This document shows positions 32,663 through 41,017 of a stretch of DNA of 64,000 nt, one piece after another. The notes under the pieces were generated by a model. That model was not told where the DNA came from. It ran no database searches and was given only the letters and a program-made list of their open reading frames with translations. Numbering within the stretch: the stretch's first letter is position 1; each line of letters starts with the position of its first letter. Position numbers and translations under genes: made by a program. Location of the stretch: positions 186,001 to 250,000 of the forward strand of contig NZ_BJUB01000009.1 of NCBI RefSeq assembly GCF_007989805.1. The letters are read 5' to 3'. Source of the stretch: Cellulomonas xylanilytica. GTDB lineage: Bacteria > Actinomycetota > Actinomycetes > Actinomycetales > Cellulomonadaceae.

Positions 32663-33618
32663 GGCTCGAGCACGATCTTGCCGAACTGGTCGCCGTCGGC
32701 GAGCCGCTGCACCGCGGCACGTGCGTCGGTCAGCGCGAACGTCGAGTCCACCAGCGGCCGCACCCCCGTCCGGGCGAGGAACGCGAGCAGGTGCGCAAGG
32801 TCGTCGCGCGTCCCCATCGTGGTGCCGACGACGGTGATCTCCTGGAAGAAGATCCGCGTGAGCTCGGCCGGTTCCGCGTCCCCGCTGGTGGCGCCGGCGA
32901 CGACGATCGTGCCGCCCGGCCGCACCGACCGCACTGAGTGCGACCACGTGGCCTTCCCGACGCTCTCCAGCACCACGTCGACCCGCGGCACGCGCGCGCC
33001 GGGCTCCACCGCCGCCGCCGCGCCGAGGCCCAGGGCGCGTTCGCGGCGCTCCTGCGAGCGGCTCGTCACGATCACCTCGAGGCCCGCTGCCGCGCCGAGC
33101 AGGACCGCCGCGGTGGCCAGCCCGCCGCCGGCACCCTGGACCAGGACGCGCTGGCCGGGAGTCGCGCCGCCGGACCGGAAGAGCATCCGGTAGGCCGTGA
33201 GCCAGGCGGTCGGCAGGCACGCGGCCTCGACGAACGAGAGCTCGGCCGGCTTGTCGACGAGGTTCCACGTGGGCACCACGACCTGCTCCGCGAGCGTGCC
33301 CGGGTAGCGCTCGGACAGCAGGCTGCGCGGCTCGTCGGGACCCACGCCGTGCCCGCTCGCCCCGCCGACCACCCCGTGCACGACGACCTCGCGCCCGTCG
33401 GCCGTCACGCCCGCGGCGTCGGTGCCCAGGATCATCGGCAGCTGCTCGGCCCGGATCCCGACCCCGCGCAGCGTCCACACGTCGTGGTGGTTCAGCGCGG
33501 CGGCCCGCACGTCGACGACCGACCAGCTCTCCCGCGGCCCCGGCGCAGGCTGGTCACCCACCTCGAGCGCACTGACGGGGTCGTCGGACGAGAACCGGGC
33601 GGCGTAGGCGGCGAGCAC
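32659..33618 (-). CDS. Zinc-type alcohol dehydrogenase / quinone oxidoreductase family protein
   Basis: 319 residues of the MDR superfamily. LNHHDVWTLRGVGI and LGTDAAGVTADGREVVVHG are the N-terminal core, and VLVQGAGGGLATAAVLLGAA the NAD(P)-binding GxGGxG-type motif. The catalytic zinc ligands common in alcohol dehydrogenases are not obvious, favouring a quinone-oxidoreductase-like enzyme. The substrate is unknown. GTG 33618 has TACGTT six bases before it. The stop overlaps the hydrolase's TTG start, so the two genes are one operon. Confidence 0.8.
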   Translation of the reverse strand: MLAAYAARFSSDDPVSALEVGDQPAPGPRESWSVVDVRAAALNHHDVWTLRGVGIRAEQLPMILGTDAAGVTADGREVVVHGVVGGASGHGVGPDEPRSLLSERYPGTLAEQVVVPTWNLVDKPAELSFVEAACLPTAWLTAYRMLFRSGGATPGQRVLVQGAGGGLATAAVLLGAAAGLEVIVTSRSQERRERALGLGAAAAVEPGARVPRVDVVLESVGKATWSHSVRSVRPGGTIVVAGATSGDAEPAELTRIFFQEITVVGTTMGTRDDLAHLLAFLARTGVRPLVDSTFALTDARAAVQRLADGDQFGKIVLEP

Positions 33619-33624
33619 GGGCCC

Positions 33625-33630
33625 AACGTA
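33625..33630 (-). promoter_or_regulatory. -10 box for the oxidoreductase-hydrolase operon
   Basis: TACGTT on the minus strand ends six bases before GTG 33618, consistent with leaderless transcription. Confidence 0.45.
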
Positions 33631-33663
33631 TCCGGCGGGCCGCTCCTCTGTGATGCTGGCCGG

Positions 33664-34350
33664 GTGAGCAGCGAGGCGATCGGGGCAGTCGTCGCGGAGA
33701 TGGACCGCGTCCGTGCGGGGCTGCCGCGGCGCGACGGGGTCGGCGTGTTCATCGACGTGTACCGCGAGGTCACGGCGCTGGTCGCCGAGCGGGTGACCGA
33801 CGGGACGTTCGCCGACCACGAGTTCATCGAGGACCTCGACGTGCGGTTCGCGCGAATCTTCCTCGACGTGCCGCGCGCGCTGGCGGCGGGCCGGCCGGTG
33901 TCGAAGGCGTGGGAGCCGCTGATCGAGCGCCGCGCCACCCGGGGCGTGCAGCCGATCCAGCTGGCGCTCGCCGGCATGAACGCGCACATCAACCACGACC
34001 TGGCGCTCGCCCTCGTCGACACCTGCCGGGCGCGCCGGAGGGAGCCGGAGTCGGGGTCGATCCGCGCGGACTTCGAGACGGTGAACGCCGTCCTGGCGGA
34101 GGTCGTGCGGCCGATCCGCCGCTCGTTCCTCGACGAGGTCGTCATCCGCTACGGGGCCGGGGCATCGCCGCTGGTGGACCTCGTGTCGAACTTCTCCATC
34201 GACAAGGCCCGCGATGCCGCGTGGGTGTCCGGGCTGAGCCTGTGGCACCTGCGCGGGATCCCGTTCGTGCCTGGTGCCGTCCGGGACTCGCTCGCGCGCA
34301 CGGTCGGCCTGGTGAGTCGTCAGCTGCTCACCGTGATCGAGCTCGACTAG
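33664..34350 (+). CDS. DUF5995-like protein
   Basis: 228 residues, no membrane segment. The pattern FIDVYREVTALVAERV, FADHEFIEDLDVRFARIFLD, GVQPIQLALAGMNAHINHDL and LVSNFSIDKARDAAWVSGL fits the DUF5995 family, widespread in actinobacteria and of unknown function. The conserved His and Asp residues suggest a possible metal site, but this is speculation. GTG 33664 has a GATGCT -10-like box six bases upstream. The stop TAG shares CTAG with the stop of the convergent isomerase-type gene. Confidence 0.7.
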   Translation: MSSEAIGAVVAEMDRVRAGLPRRDGVGVFIDVYREVTALVAERVTDGTFADHEFIEDLDVRFARIFLDVPRALAAGRPVSKAWEPLIERRATRGVQPIQLALAGMNAHINHDLALALVDTCRARRREPESGSIRADFETVNAVLAEVVRPIRRSFLDEVVIRYGAGASPLVDLVSNFSIDKARDAAWVSGLSLWHLRGIPFVPGAVRDSLARTVGLVSRQLLTVIELD

Positions 34351-35057
34351 AGGATCGGCAGCATCCGGCCCAGGTCCGGCACGCCGTCGGAGGTGTAGCG
34401 CGGCTGCAGGGCGACGGCCAGCTGGTCGACGTCGTACGGCTCCCGGCCGGCTGCGAGGCGGACCCACAGCCGCGGGTCGGCGACTTCGAGGCTCCAGCCG
34501 CCGCGGGCGACGACGACGTCGAGCAGGGCGTCCGCGACGAGCCGCAGCGCGCCGGGGTCCACCGGGTCGGTCCCGCGCGGCACCGACCGCGCCAGGTCGT
34601 CGGCGTGCACCACGAGCTCCAGCACGCGCGAGACCGCCATCGTGCTGAGCAGAACCGGGCCGCGCCGGGCCTGCACGACGAGGTCGTCGGGACCCAGCTC
34701 GTCGAGCCGCGCGAACGCGGTCCGGGCACGGGCGTCGACCTCGGCCATCGGGTCGTGCGCGATCTCCTCGGCGAGCTTCCGGGTGGTCTCCGCGATGTCG
34801 GTGGCGCGGTCGGCGTACGTCCCGACGTACTCGCCGAGCGTCAGCGGGACCGTGCCCTCCGGCAGCGGCACGCAGACGGCGAGCGCCTCCATCGCGCGGC
34901 CCAGGTGCGCGACGAGCTCCGCGACCGTCCAGCCCTCCAGCACCGACGGCTCGTCGGCGACGTCGTCGTCCACCACGTCCGCGACCCAGGACCGCAGACG
35001 CACCCACTGGGCGTGCAGGGCGGTGCTGGCGTCGGCGAGGTCTGCGGATGCGGTCAT
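34347..35057 (-). CDS. Mycothiol-dependent maleylpyruvate isomerase-family protein (DinB-like)
   Basis: 236 residues. The N-terminal LEGWTVAELVAHLGRAMEAL carries the conserved His of the DinB/MDMPI fold, and LVVHADDLARSVPRGTDPV adds a second. These proteins use metal and mycothiol, the actinobacterial thiol, in isomerisation or thiol transfer; most members have unknown substrates. The C-terminal half resembles the usual MDMPI C-domain. ATG 35057 has CAAGAT six bases upstream. The 3' end shares CTAG with the DUF5995-like stop. Confidence 0.75.
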   Translation of the reverse strand: MTASADLADASTALHAQWVRLRSWVADVVDDDVADEPSVLEGWTVAELVAHLGRAMEALAVCVPLPEGTVPLTLGEYVGTYADRATDIAETTRKLAEEIAHDPMAEVDARARTAFARLDELGPDDLVVQARRGPVLLSTMAVSRVLELVVHADDLARSVPRGTDPVDPGALRLVADALLDVVVARGGWSLEVADPRLWVRLAAGREPYDVDQLAVALQPRYTSDGVPDLGRMLPIL

Positions 35058-35123
35058 CCGTCCATCTTGCCGCTCCTGGCGTCGCCCGGGGGGCCGCCTG
35101 TCGCTGCGCGGCTGGCGCGTCGG

Positions 35124-36401
35124 CTACCGGCGCGCTCCCTGCTCCAGGAACTCCTGCACGTAGGCGCCCACCAGGTCCTCCTCGATGAGGAAGCCGTCGT
35201 GGCCGTAGTCCGAGTGGATCGTGCGCAGGGAGGCCTCGGGGATGCCCGCCGCGATCCGCTCCGACTGGCCGGGCGGGAACAGGCGGTCCGAGTCGACCGC
35301 GATCACGAGCGCCCGGGCGGTGACCGAGGCGAGCGCGGCGCTCACCCCACCGCGGTCGCGGCCGAGGTCGTGCGTGATCATGGTCCGCGTGAGCACCACG
35401 TAGGTGTTGGCGTCGAACCGTCGGCTCAGCTTGTCGCCGTGGTGGTCCAGGTACGACTGCACGGCGAACCGTCCGCCCTCGAGCGGCTGCTCGCCGCCCT
35501 GCGGGATGCGCCCGAACCGCTCGTCCAGCTCCTTGGCGCTGCGGTAGGTCTGGTGCGCGATCTGCCGAGCCAGGCCCAGCCCCACGTGCGGCCCGTCGCC
35601 GTCGGCGGCGTCGTAGTAGTCGCCGTCGCGGTAGCGCGGGTCGGCGCGGATCGCCGCGAGCTGCGTGTGGAACCCGGCGATCTGGTCGCCGGACGTCTGC
35701 GCGGCGGTGGCGATCGCGGCGATGGACTCCACCCGCTCGGGCGCGCTCGTCGCCCACTCGAGGACCCGGAGGCCGCCCAGCGACGCGCCGATGACGAGCG
35801 ACCACGCGTCGATGCCGAGCAGGTCGGACAGGCGGATCTCGGCGGCGACCTGGTCACGCACGGTCAGCAGCGGGAACCGGCTGCCCCAGGGCCGGCCGTC
35901 GGGACCCGGTGACGCCGGCCCGGTCGAGCCCTGGCACCCGCCCAGCACGTTGGGCGCGACGACGAACCAGCGGTCGGTGTCGATCGGCGCCCCCGGTCCC
36001 ACCATCGACGACCACCAGCCGGGCGTCGGGTGCCCGTCGCCCGCCTCACCGGTGACGTGCGAGTCGCCGGTCAGCGCGTGCAGCACGAGCACCGCGTTGG
36101 TGCCGTCCTCGTTCAGCTCGCCCCACGTCTCGTACGCGAGCCGCACCGCGGGGAGCCGTCCGCCCGACTCGAGCTTGAGCGGGCCGAGGTCCGCGAACTG
36201 CCGTCGGCCCACGGGGTCGCCGTCGTGCCACGCGGCGCTCGCGGGGACGGGCGGCCGGTCGATGGGGACCGTCCGCGACCCGAGGGTCCGGGGTCGGGCG
36301 GGGACGAGCGTCAGGTCGGGCACAGGCTTCCCTTCGGGGCGCGCCGCCGACCCGTCGGTCCCCGTCGCGGGGTCCGACGGGGTCGGCGGCGTCGTGCTCA
36401 T
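35124..36401 (-). CDS. metX: Homoserine O-acetyltransferase MetX
   Basis: 425 residues of the alpha/beta-hydrolase MetX family, which acetylates homoserine with acetyl-CoA as the first step of methionine synthesis in actinobacteria. Ser207 is the nucleophile in VIGASLGGLRVLEWA; the acid is in AVDSDRLFPP and the His in YGHDGFLIEEDLV. Substrate-loop motifs NAVLVLHALTGDSH and FVVAPNVLGGCQGSTGP are typical. A hydrophilic N-terminal extension of about 60 residues is longer than in many homologues. It follows metY with six bases between genes and the same strand, so it is the second gene of the operon. Confidence 0.93.
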   Translation of the reverse strand: MSTTPPTPSDPATGTDGSAARPEGKPVPDLTLVPARPRTLGSRTVPIDRPPVPASAAWHDGDPVGRRQFADLGPLKLESGGRLPAVRLAYETWGELNEDGTNAVLVLHALTGDSHVTGEAGDGHPTPGWWSSMVGPGAPIDTDRWFVVAPNVLGGCQGSTGPASPGPDGRPWGSRFPLLTVRDQVAAEIRLSDLLGIDAWSLVIGASLGGLRVLEWATSAPERVESIAAIATAAQTSGDQIAGFHTQLAAIRADPRYRDGDYYDAADGDGPHVGLGLARQIAHQTYRSAKELDERFGRIPQGGEQPLEGGRFAVQSYLDHHGDKLSRRFDANTYVVLTRTMITHDLGRDRGGVSAALASVTARALVIAVDSDRLFPPGQSERIAAGIPEASLRTIHSDYGHDGFLIEEDLVGAYVQEFLEQGARR

Positions 36402-36407
36402 GGTGTG

Positions 36408-37727
36408 TCAGGCGCCCTTCGCGGCACGGAACCCTGCATCCAGGTCAGCCAGGATGTCATCGATGTGCTCGATGCCCACGGCGAGCCGGACCAGCCCGGG
36501 GGTGACGCCGGACAGCGCCTGCTCCTCCGGCGTGAGCTGGCTGTGCGTGGTCGAGGCCGGGTGGATGACGAGCGAGCGGACGTCGCCGATGTTGGCGACG
36601 TTCGAGTGCAGCTCCAGCGCGGACACGAACGCCTGACCGGCCGCGGCGCCGCCCTCGATCTCGAACGCGAGCACCGCACCGGCGCCGCGCGGGGAGTACT
36701 TCTGCTGCGCGGCGTGCCACGGGCTCGACTCCAGGCCGGCGTAGTGCACGGTCCCGACGTCCTCACGGGCCTCGAGCCAGGCGGCGACCTTCTGCGCGTT
36801 CTCGACGTGCCGCTCGACCCGCAGCGACAGCGTCTCGATGCCCTGCGCGATGAGGAACGCGTTGAACGGCGAGATCGCGGAGCCCAGGTCGCGCAGCAGC
36901 TGCACGCGCGCCTTGAGGATGAAGGACAGGTTGACGCCGAACGCCCCGCCCACCCCGAGGTCCCGCGCGAACACCAGACCGTTGTACGACGGGTCGGGCG
37001 TGTTGTAGTTGGGGAACCGCTCGGGGTGCTGCGCGAAGTCGAACGAGCCGCCGTCGACGATGACGCCGCCGATGGCCGAGCCGTGGCCGCCCAGGTACTT
37101 CGTCGCCGAGTGCACGACGATGTCGGCGCCCCACTTCAGCGGGTTGATCAGGTACGGCGTCGCCACCGTGTTGTCGACGATCAGCGGCACGCCGGACTCG
37201 TGCGCGACCCCGGCGACGAGCTCGATGTCGAGGATGTCGGCCTTGGGGTTCGGGATGGTCTCCGCGAAGAACAGCTTGGTGTTCGGCTGGACCGCGTCCT
37301 TCCACGCCTGGGCGTCGTGCGGGTCGGTGACGAACGTCGTCTGGATGCCCAGCTTCGGCAGCGTGTAGTGCAGCAGGTTGTACGTGCCGCCGTAGAGCGA
37401 CGGGCTGGCGACGATGTGGTCACCGGCCTCCGCGATGTTGAGGATGGCGAGCGTCTCGGCCGCCTGGCCCGACGAGACGAGCAGCGCACCGACGCCACCC
37501 TCGAGGTCCGCAATGCGGTTCTCGACGACCTCCTGCGTGGGGTTGCCGATGCGCGTGTAGATGGGGCCGAGCTCTTTGAGCGCGAACCGGTCGGCGGCCT
37601 GCTGCGCGGAGTCGAAGACGAACGACGTCGTCTGGTAGATCGGCAGCGCGCGGGCGCCCGTGGCGGGGTCCGCGGTCTGGCCGGCGTGGATCTGGCGGGT
37701 CTCGAAGTTCCAGCTCTCGTTGCTCAC
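36408..37727 (-). CDS. metY: O-acetylhomoserine sulfhydrylase-type enzyme MetY
   Basis: 439 residues of the gamma-family PLP enzymes. NESWNFETRQIHAGQTAD opens the fold, LPIYQTTSFVFD follows, and the PLP lysine lies in VHSATKYLGGHGSAIGG. Length and motifs fit O-acetylhomoserine aminocarboxypropyltransferase, which makes homocysteine from O-acetylhomoserine and sulfide. metX, which makes that substrate, follows directly. GTG 37727 has GGAGCG upstream. A 449-bp upstream region with unusual inverted repeats separates it from the divergent peptidase; no SAM-type riboswitch core was recognised. Confidence 0.92.
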   Translation of the reverse strand: MSNESWNFETRQIHAGQTADPATGARALPIYQTTSFVFDSAQQAADRFALKELGPIYTRIGNPTQEVVENRIADLEGGVGALLVSSGQAAETLAILNIAEAGDHIVASPSLYGGTYNLLHYTLPKLGIQTTFVTDPHDAQAWKDAVQPNTKLFFAETIPNPKADILDIELVAGVAHESGVPLIVDNTVATPYLINPLKWGADIVVHSATKYLGGHGSAIGGVIVDGGSFDFAQHPERFPNYNTPDPSYNGLVFARDLGVGGAFGVNLSFILKARVQLLRDLGSAISPFNAFLIAQGIETLSLRVERHVENAQKVAAWLEAREDVGTVHYAGLESSPWHAAQQKYSPRGAGAVLAFEIEGGAAAGQAFVSALELHSNVANIGDVRSLVIHPASTTHSQLTPEEQALSGVTPGLVRLAVGIEHIDDILADLDAGFRAAKGA

Positions 37728-37786
37728 GGTTCAGCGCTCCGTTGTCGATAGGGATCTATGGGACCGCGGAGGGGCTTCGGAGCAGC

Positions 37787-37851
37787 CGACGTCCGTCCCG
37801 CGGAAGGGGTGGAGTGGCGCACGGATCGAGCCATGGCTCGGGCGGACGTCG
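37787..37851 (-). promoter_or_regulatory. Structured leader of metY-metX
   Basis: In the minus-strand message, CGACGTCCG and CGGACGTCG (plus coordinates 37843-37851 and 37787-37795) can form an outer stem. It encloses the palindrome CGAGCCATGGCTCG (37827-37840). A GGGAC just inside could instead pair with GTCCC closer to the gene, giving two exclusive folds. I looked for SAM-I and SAM-IV cores and did not see them. This may be a cis-acting RNA or just protein-binding sites. Confidence 0.4.
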
Positions 37852-37923
37852 AGGTCGCCGTGACGGAGACCTGCCCGCGGGCACAGCCGAGCGTGCGCTG
37901 GGTCAGCGACACATTCGGCGGGA

Positions 37924-37980
37924 CATGTGCTGAGAGTAGGCAGATGCGTCCGGTCACTGAAACAGCCGTCTCAGCACGTG
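37924..37980. promoter_or_regulatory. Inverted repeats in the metY / NlpC divergent region
   Basis: A 12-bp pair CATGTGCTGAGA (37924-37935) and TCTCAGCACGTG (37969-37980) has one mismatch and encloses 33 nt. Overlapping its second arm is the imperfect palindrome TGAAACAGCCGTCTCA (37958-37973). A methionine repressor such as the TetR-type McbR is a candidate on general grounds only. The rest of the 449-bp gap (37728-38176) shows no gene. Confidence 0.4.
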
Positions 37981-38176
37981 GGCGCGACGGGTCCCACCAG
38001 GCGTCATTGCGGCGAACGGGTGATCTCTGCCTGAACCTGTCCGGTTCCTCCCAAACCACATCGTTGTGACTCGTGGGACTGGTGTGACAGATGTTCTCTT
38101 CTGAGGTTTCCACAGGTAGCGTCCCTCGAGAACGGCCGCCCACGGCCGCTCGTCGAACGTCGGGGAGGGCGTCCAG

Positions 38177-39598
38177 GTGAGCCGAAGCACGACCATGCGC
38201 AGGGCCTCGCGGGGCCTCGTCGCCGGCGCGCTCGTCGCCACCATGCTCGCCGCAGGCGCCTCCAGCGCGGTCGCCGAGCCCACGCCCCCGTCCGCCCAGG
38301 ACGTCCAGCGCGCACAGGGCGCCGTGCGGTCGGCCGAGCGGTCCGTCGCGTCGATGGAGGTCCGGCTCGCCCAGCTGAGCGCGCAGACCGACGCCGCCGA
38401 GCTCCAGGTCCAGCAGGCCGGCGAGGCCTACAACCGCGCGGTCGTCGACGCCGACGCCGCCCAGCAGGCCTCCGCCGACGCCGTCGCCCGCTCGAAGGAC
38501 GCGTCGGCCACCGCCGAGGACGCCCGCCGCCAGCTCGTCGCCATCGCCCGTGAGGTCGCCCGCTCCGGTGGCTCGACCGACCTGCTGCAGGCGCTCCTCT
38601 CGTCCGACGGGTTCCAGGACGTCGCCCGCCGCAGCACCGCGCTCGACCGCATCAGCGGCAAGGCCGACGAGGCCGTCCAGGAGTTCCGGGCCACCCAGCT
38701 CGTCGCGACCACCCTCGCCGAGCGCGCCGCGGAGGCCGCCGACGCGGCGAAGGCCGCGAAGGACGCGACCGCCGAGGCCCTGGCCGCCGCCGAGCAGGCG
38801 CAGACCGACGCCGTCGCCGCGCAGACCGCCGCCGCCACCGAGCGCGACGGGCTCATCACCGCCCTCGCCGCAGCCCGGCAGACCAGCACCGAGGTCGAGC
38901 GGGCCCGCCAGGACTTCGTCGACCAGCAGCGTCGCGAGCGCGAGGAGGCCGCCGCCCGCGCCGCCGCCATGCGCCCGCCCGCCGCGCCGCCGACCACCAC
39001 GACACCCCCGGCCTCCGGTGGCGGGACCACGGCACCCCCGGCTTCCGGTGGCGGGACCACCGCACCGCCGGCTTCTGGTGGCGGGACCACCGCACCGCCG
39101 GTCACGACGAACCCGCCGCCCGTCGTCTCGAACCCGCAGCCGCCCGTCGCACCCCCGGTCACCACGCCGCCCCCGGCCCCCGCACCGACCGGCGGCTACG
39201 GCCTCGGCACCGGCCGGTCGAGCGGATCCGCCGAGGGCGGGGCAGCCGCGCTGGCGTGGGCGCAGACGAAGATCGGGCTGCCCTACGTCTGGGGCGGCGT
39301 CGGACCCAACGGCTACGACTGCTCCGGCCTGTCGATGAGCGCCTGGCGCACCGCCGGCGTCAACCTGGCGCGCACCACCCGCGACCAGTACAAGCAGGTG
39401 CTCAAGATCAGCTACAGCGAGCTGCGCCCCGGCGACCTGGTGTTCTGGTCCACCAACCCGAACAACCCGGACTCGATCTACCACGTCGCCATCTGGGCGG
39501 GGAACGGCCAGATCATGGAGGCCTCGAAGCCGGGCGACCCCCTGCGCACCATCGCGATGCGCTGGGGCAACACGATGCCTTTCGCGGGCCGCCCGTAA
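38177..39598 (+). CDS. Secreted NlpC/P60 peptidoglycan endopeptidase with coiled coil
   Basis: 473 residues. A signal peptide ends near ASSAVA (about 37). An Ala/Gln/Glu-rich coiled coil (40-270) precedes a Pro/Thr linker with three PPASGGGTTA-type repeats. The C-terminal NlpC/P60 domain has Cys382 in YDCSGLSMSAW and His436 in YHVAIWAGNGQIMEAS, plus GLPYVWGGVGPNGYDCSGL context. This is the RipA/CwlO-like layout of cell-wall hydrolases that cut stem peptides during division or elongation. GTG 38177 is preceded by GGGAGGG. Regulation of its wide upstream region is unknown. Confidence 0.92.
   Translation: MSRSTTMRRASRGLVAGALVATMLAAGASSAVAEPTPPSAQDVQRAQGAVRSAERSVASMEVRLAQLSAQTDAAELQVQQAGEAYNRAVVDADAAQQASADAVARSKDASATAEDARRQLVAIAREVARSGGSTDLLQALLSSDGFQDVARRSTALDRISGKADEAVQEFRATQLVATTLAERAAEAADAAKAAKDATAEALAAAEQAQTDAVAAQTAAATERDGLITALAAARQTSTEVERARQDFVDQQRREREEAAARAAAMRPPAAPPTTTTPPASGGGTTAPPASGGGTTAPPASGGGTTAPPVTTNPPPVVSNPQPPVAPPVTTPPPAPAPTGGYGLGTGRSSGSAEGGAAALAWAQTKIGLPYVWGGVGPNGYDCSGLSMSAWRTAGVNLARTTRDQYKQVLKISYSELRPGDLVFWSTNPNNPDSIYHVAIWAGNGQIMEASKPGDPLRTIAMRWGNTMPFAGRP
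39003..39092 (+). repeat. 30-bp in-frame tandem repeat encoding the linker
   Basis: Three copies of about 30 bp, sharing CCGGTGGCGGGACCAC, encode the PPASGGGTTA units of the linker between coiled coil and NlpC/P60 domain. Copies differ mainly at a few third positions, suggesting recent expansion. Confidence 0.8.
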
Positions 39599-39608
39599 CG
39601 GTCCCTCT

Positions 39609-39780
39609 GCAACGTCCGCACTCCGACGGGTTCCAGCCCTCCTGAGTGCGGACGTTGCTGCGCGCCACTCCACGACGTCCGCACTCCGACGGGTTCCAGC
39701 CCTCCTGAGTGCGGACGTTGCTGCGCGTCACTCCACGACGTCCGCACTCCGAGGGGTTCCCACCCGATCGAGTGCGGACG
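39609..39780. repeat. Palindromic repeat array, family 3 (three units, 63-bp period)
   Basis: Three palindromes each consist of ACGTCCGCACTC, exactly 20 nt, then GAGTGCGGACG[T]. Arms start at 39612, 39675 and 39738 (period 63 bp), and the first has 15-nt perfect arms. The 20-nt centres of the first two are identical; the third differs. All have GGGT at centre positions 5-8 and CC at 14-15. They lie between the NlpC/P60 stop and the DUF559 gene. Confidence 0.9.
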
Positions 39781-39814
39781 CTGTGTGCCGGGCCTCAGCG
39801 GGCCTCAGCGGGCT

Positions 39815-40786
39815 TCAGCGGGTTCCCGGGGACCAGCCCGCCTGGCGCAGCGCGCGTTCGACTGTGTCCAGGTGGGGCGCGGGGTCGAGCCGTAGTCCCA
39901 GGCTCGGGATCCGGAGCACCGTGTCGCCGGTGAGCGCGATCTCGTTGTGGCGGAGGCTGTCGTCGATCCAGCGTGCCGGTTCGAGATGGCCGATGCCGTC
40001 GATCTCGACCACCACCCGCCAGCGACGCCACCGGACATCGAGGTAGGAGCTCCCGCTTGGGCTACGCGTCACCACCTGCCGATCGGGTTCAGGCAGTCCG
40101 CGGGTGCGGCAGTGGGCAGCGAAGTCGAGCTCGTTCAGCGAATGGACCCCTCCGGCGACGTCATGAAGGACGGCGCGCAGGAGTGTGCGTCGTCGGTCGC
40201 GCTGGACCCGGTCGAGCACGGCCGCCAGCGGATCGATCGTCGTCACCCGTTGCTGCACCGCGGAGACGAGGAGCAGCGACGCCTCCCGATCGGTCCGCGC
40301 CCACAGCGCCGCCTGGACCGTGGCGACCTCGGGTCGTGCACGAGGAAGACCAGTAGTCAGCACGTCCTCGTCGCGCCACCTGCGTGTCTCGTGCACGCGG
40401 ACACCCGCTGGCGGACGGACGGGGTGTGACGACTTCGGCGCGGCGACGTGCACGAGGCCGTCGTCGTCGATCCCGCGGAGCCCTGCTGAGATCAGCGCCG
40501 TCAGTCCGGCGAGCGCGGCGCGCGGCCGGGCACCGGAGGCGGCTCGAGGAGCGCACTCCAGCACGCCGAGCCACCAGTCGGCGCGGTCACCTGGACGCGC
40601 CGGCGCGACGCTGAGCGTGTTCCGGCCGACCGGTCGCCATCGATCCGCGACGACCTCCGCCTCCAGCTGCGCGGCCGTGACGCCGAGCGCGCGTATCTGC
40701 GGACGGGTGAGCAGTCCCGCCTGCGGAGCGGCGTGCGCCACGACCCGTGCGCGGCGGTCCACCCGCGGCTGCCGTTCGGATGCCAT
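39815..40786 (-). CDS. DUF559-type nuclease with N-terminal winged-helix-like region
   Basis: 323 residues. The N-terminal 60 residues (QAGLLTRPQIRALGVTAAQL) resemble the HTH of AbiEi-like antitoxins. The C-terminal 110 residues are a Vsr-like PD-(D/E)XK domain: Glu219 in SLNELDFAAHCRTRG, Asp250 in SYLDVRWRRW and Glu261/Asp263 in VVVEIDGIGHLE, ending with LRIPSLGLRLDPA. Such genes are frequent and of unknown function in actinobacteria. ATG 40786 is used instead of longer frames because the upstream residues are Arg-rich. The gene is flanked on both sides by palindromes of repeat family 3 (39609-39780 and 40895-41004). Confidence 0.78.
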   Translation of the reverse strand: MASERQPRVDRRARVVAHAAPQAGLLTRPQIRALGVTAAQLEAEVVADRWRPVGRNTLSVAPARPGDRADWWLGVLECAPRAASGARPRAALAGLTALISAGLRGIDDDGLVHVAAPKSSHPVRPPAGVRVHETRRWRDEDVLTTGLPRARPEVATVQAALWARTDREASLLLVSAVQQRVTTIDPLAAVLDRVQRDRRRTLLRAVLHDVAGGVHSLNELDFAAHCRTRGLPEPDRQVVTRSPSGSSYLDVRWRRWRVVVEIDGIGHLEPARWIDDSLRHNEIALTGDTVLRIPSLGLRLDPAPHLDTVERALRQAGWSPGTR

Positions 40787-40894
40787 GGCCGCCACGCTCC
40801 CGCCACCAGCGGTTCGCCGAGCGCCACGCCCCCCGACCTGTGGATACCGCACAGTCCCGCACCACCGGTGGACGGCTCACCGCTCACCGACGAC

Positions 40895-41004
40895 AACGTC
40901 CGCACTCAGGCGGGTCTGAACCAGCACGAGTGCGGACGCCACGGAACAGGTGCTGCAACGTCCGCACTCGAGCGGGTTCCTCCCTGCAGGAGTGCGGACG
41001 TTGC
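40895..41004. repeat. Palindromic repeats, family 3 (two units)
   Basis: Two more palindromes lie between the DUF559 start and the ppa stop: arms AACGTCCGCACTC with the complement GAGTGCGGACG (40895-40938), and GCAACGTCCGCACTC with GAGTGCGGACGTTGC (40955-41004). Each has a 20-nt centre, different from those on the other side but again with GGGT at positions 5-8 and CC at 14-15. They may also act as terminators. Confidence 0.9.
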
Positions 41005-41017
41005 GGGTGTGGCTTGC

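Noticed and set aside
37728-38176. A SAM-I or SAM-IV riboswitch before metY, and a c-di-AMP riboswitch before the NlpC/P60 gene
   Set aside because: I searched by eye for the conserved cores of these classes on the correct strands and did not find them. A covariance-model search would settle it.
39609-41004. A CRISPR array made of the regular palindromes
   Set aside because: Constant parts are inverted arms, not direct repeats. The 20-nt centres partly share sequence, there are only five units split by a gene, and no cas gene is present.
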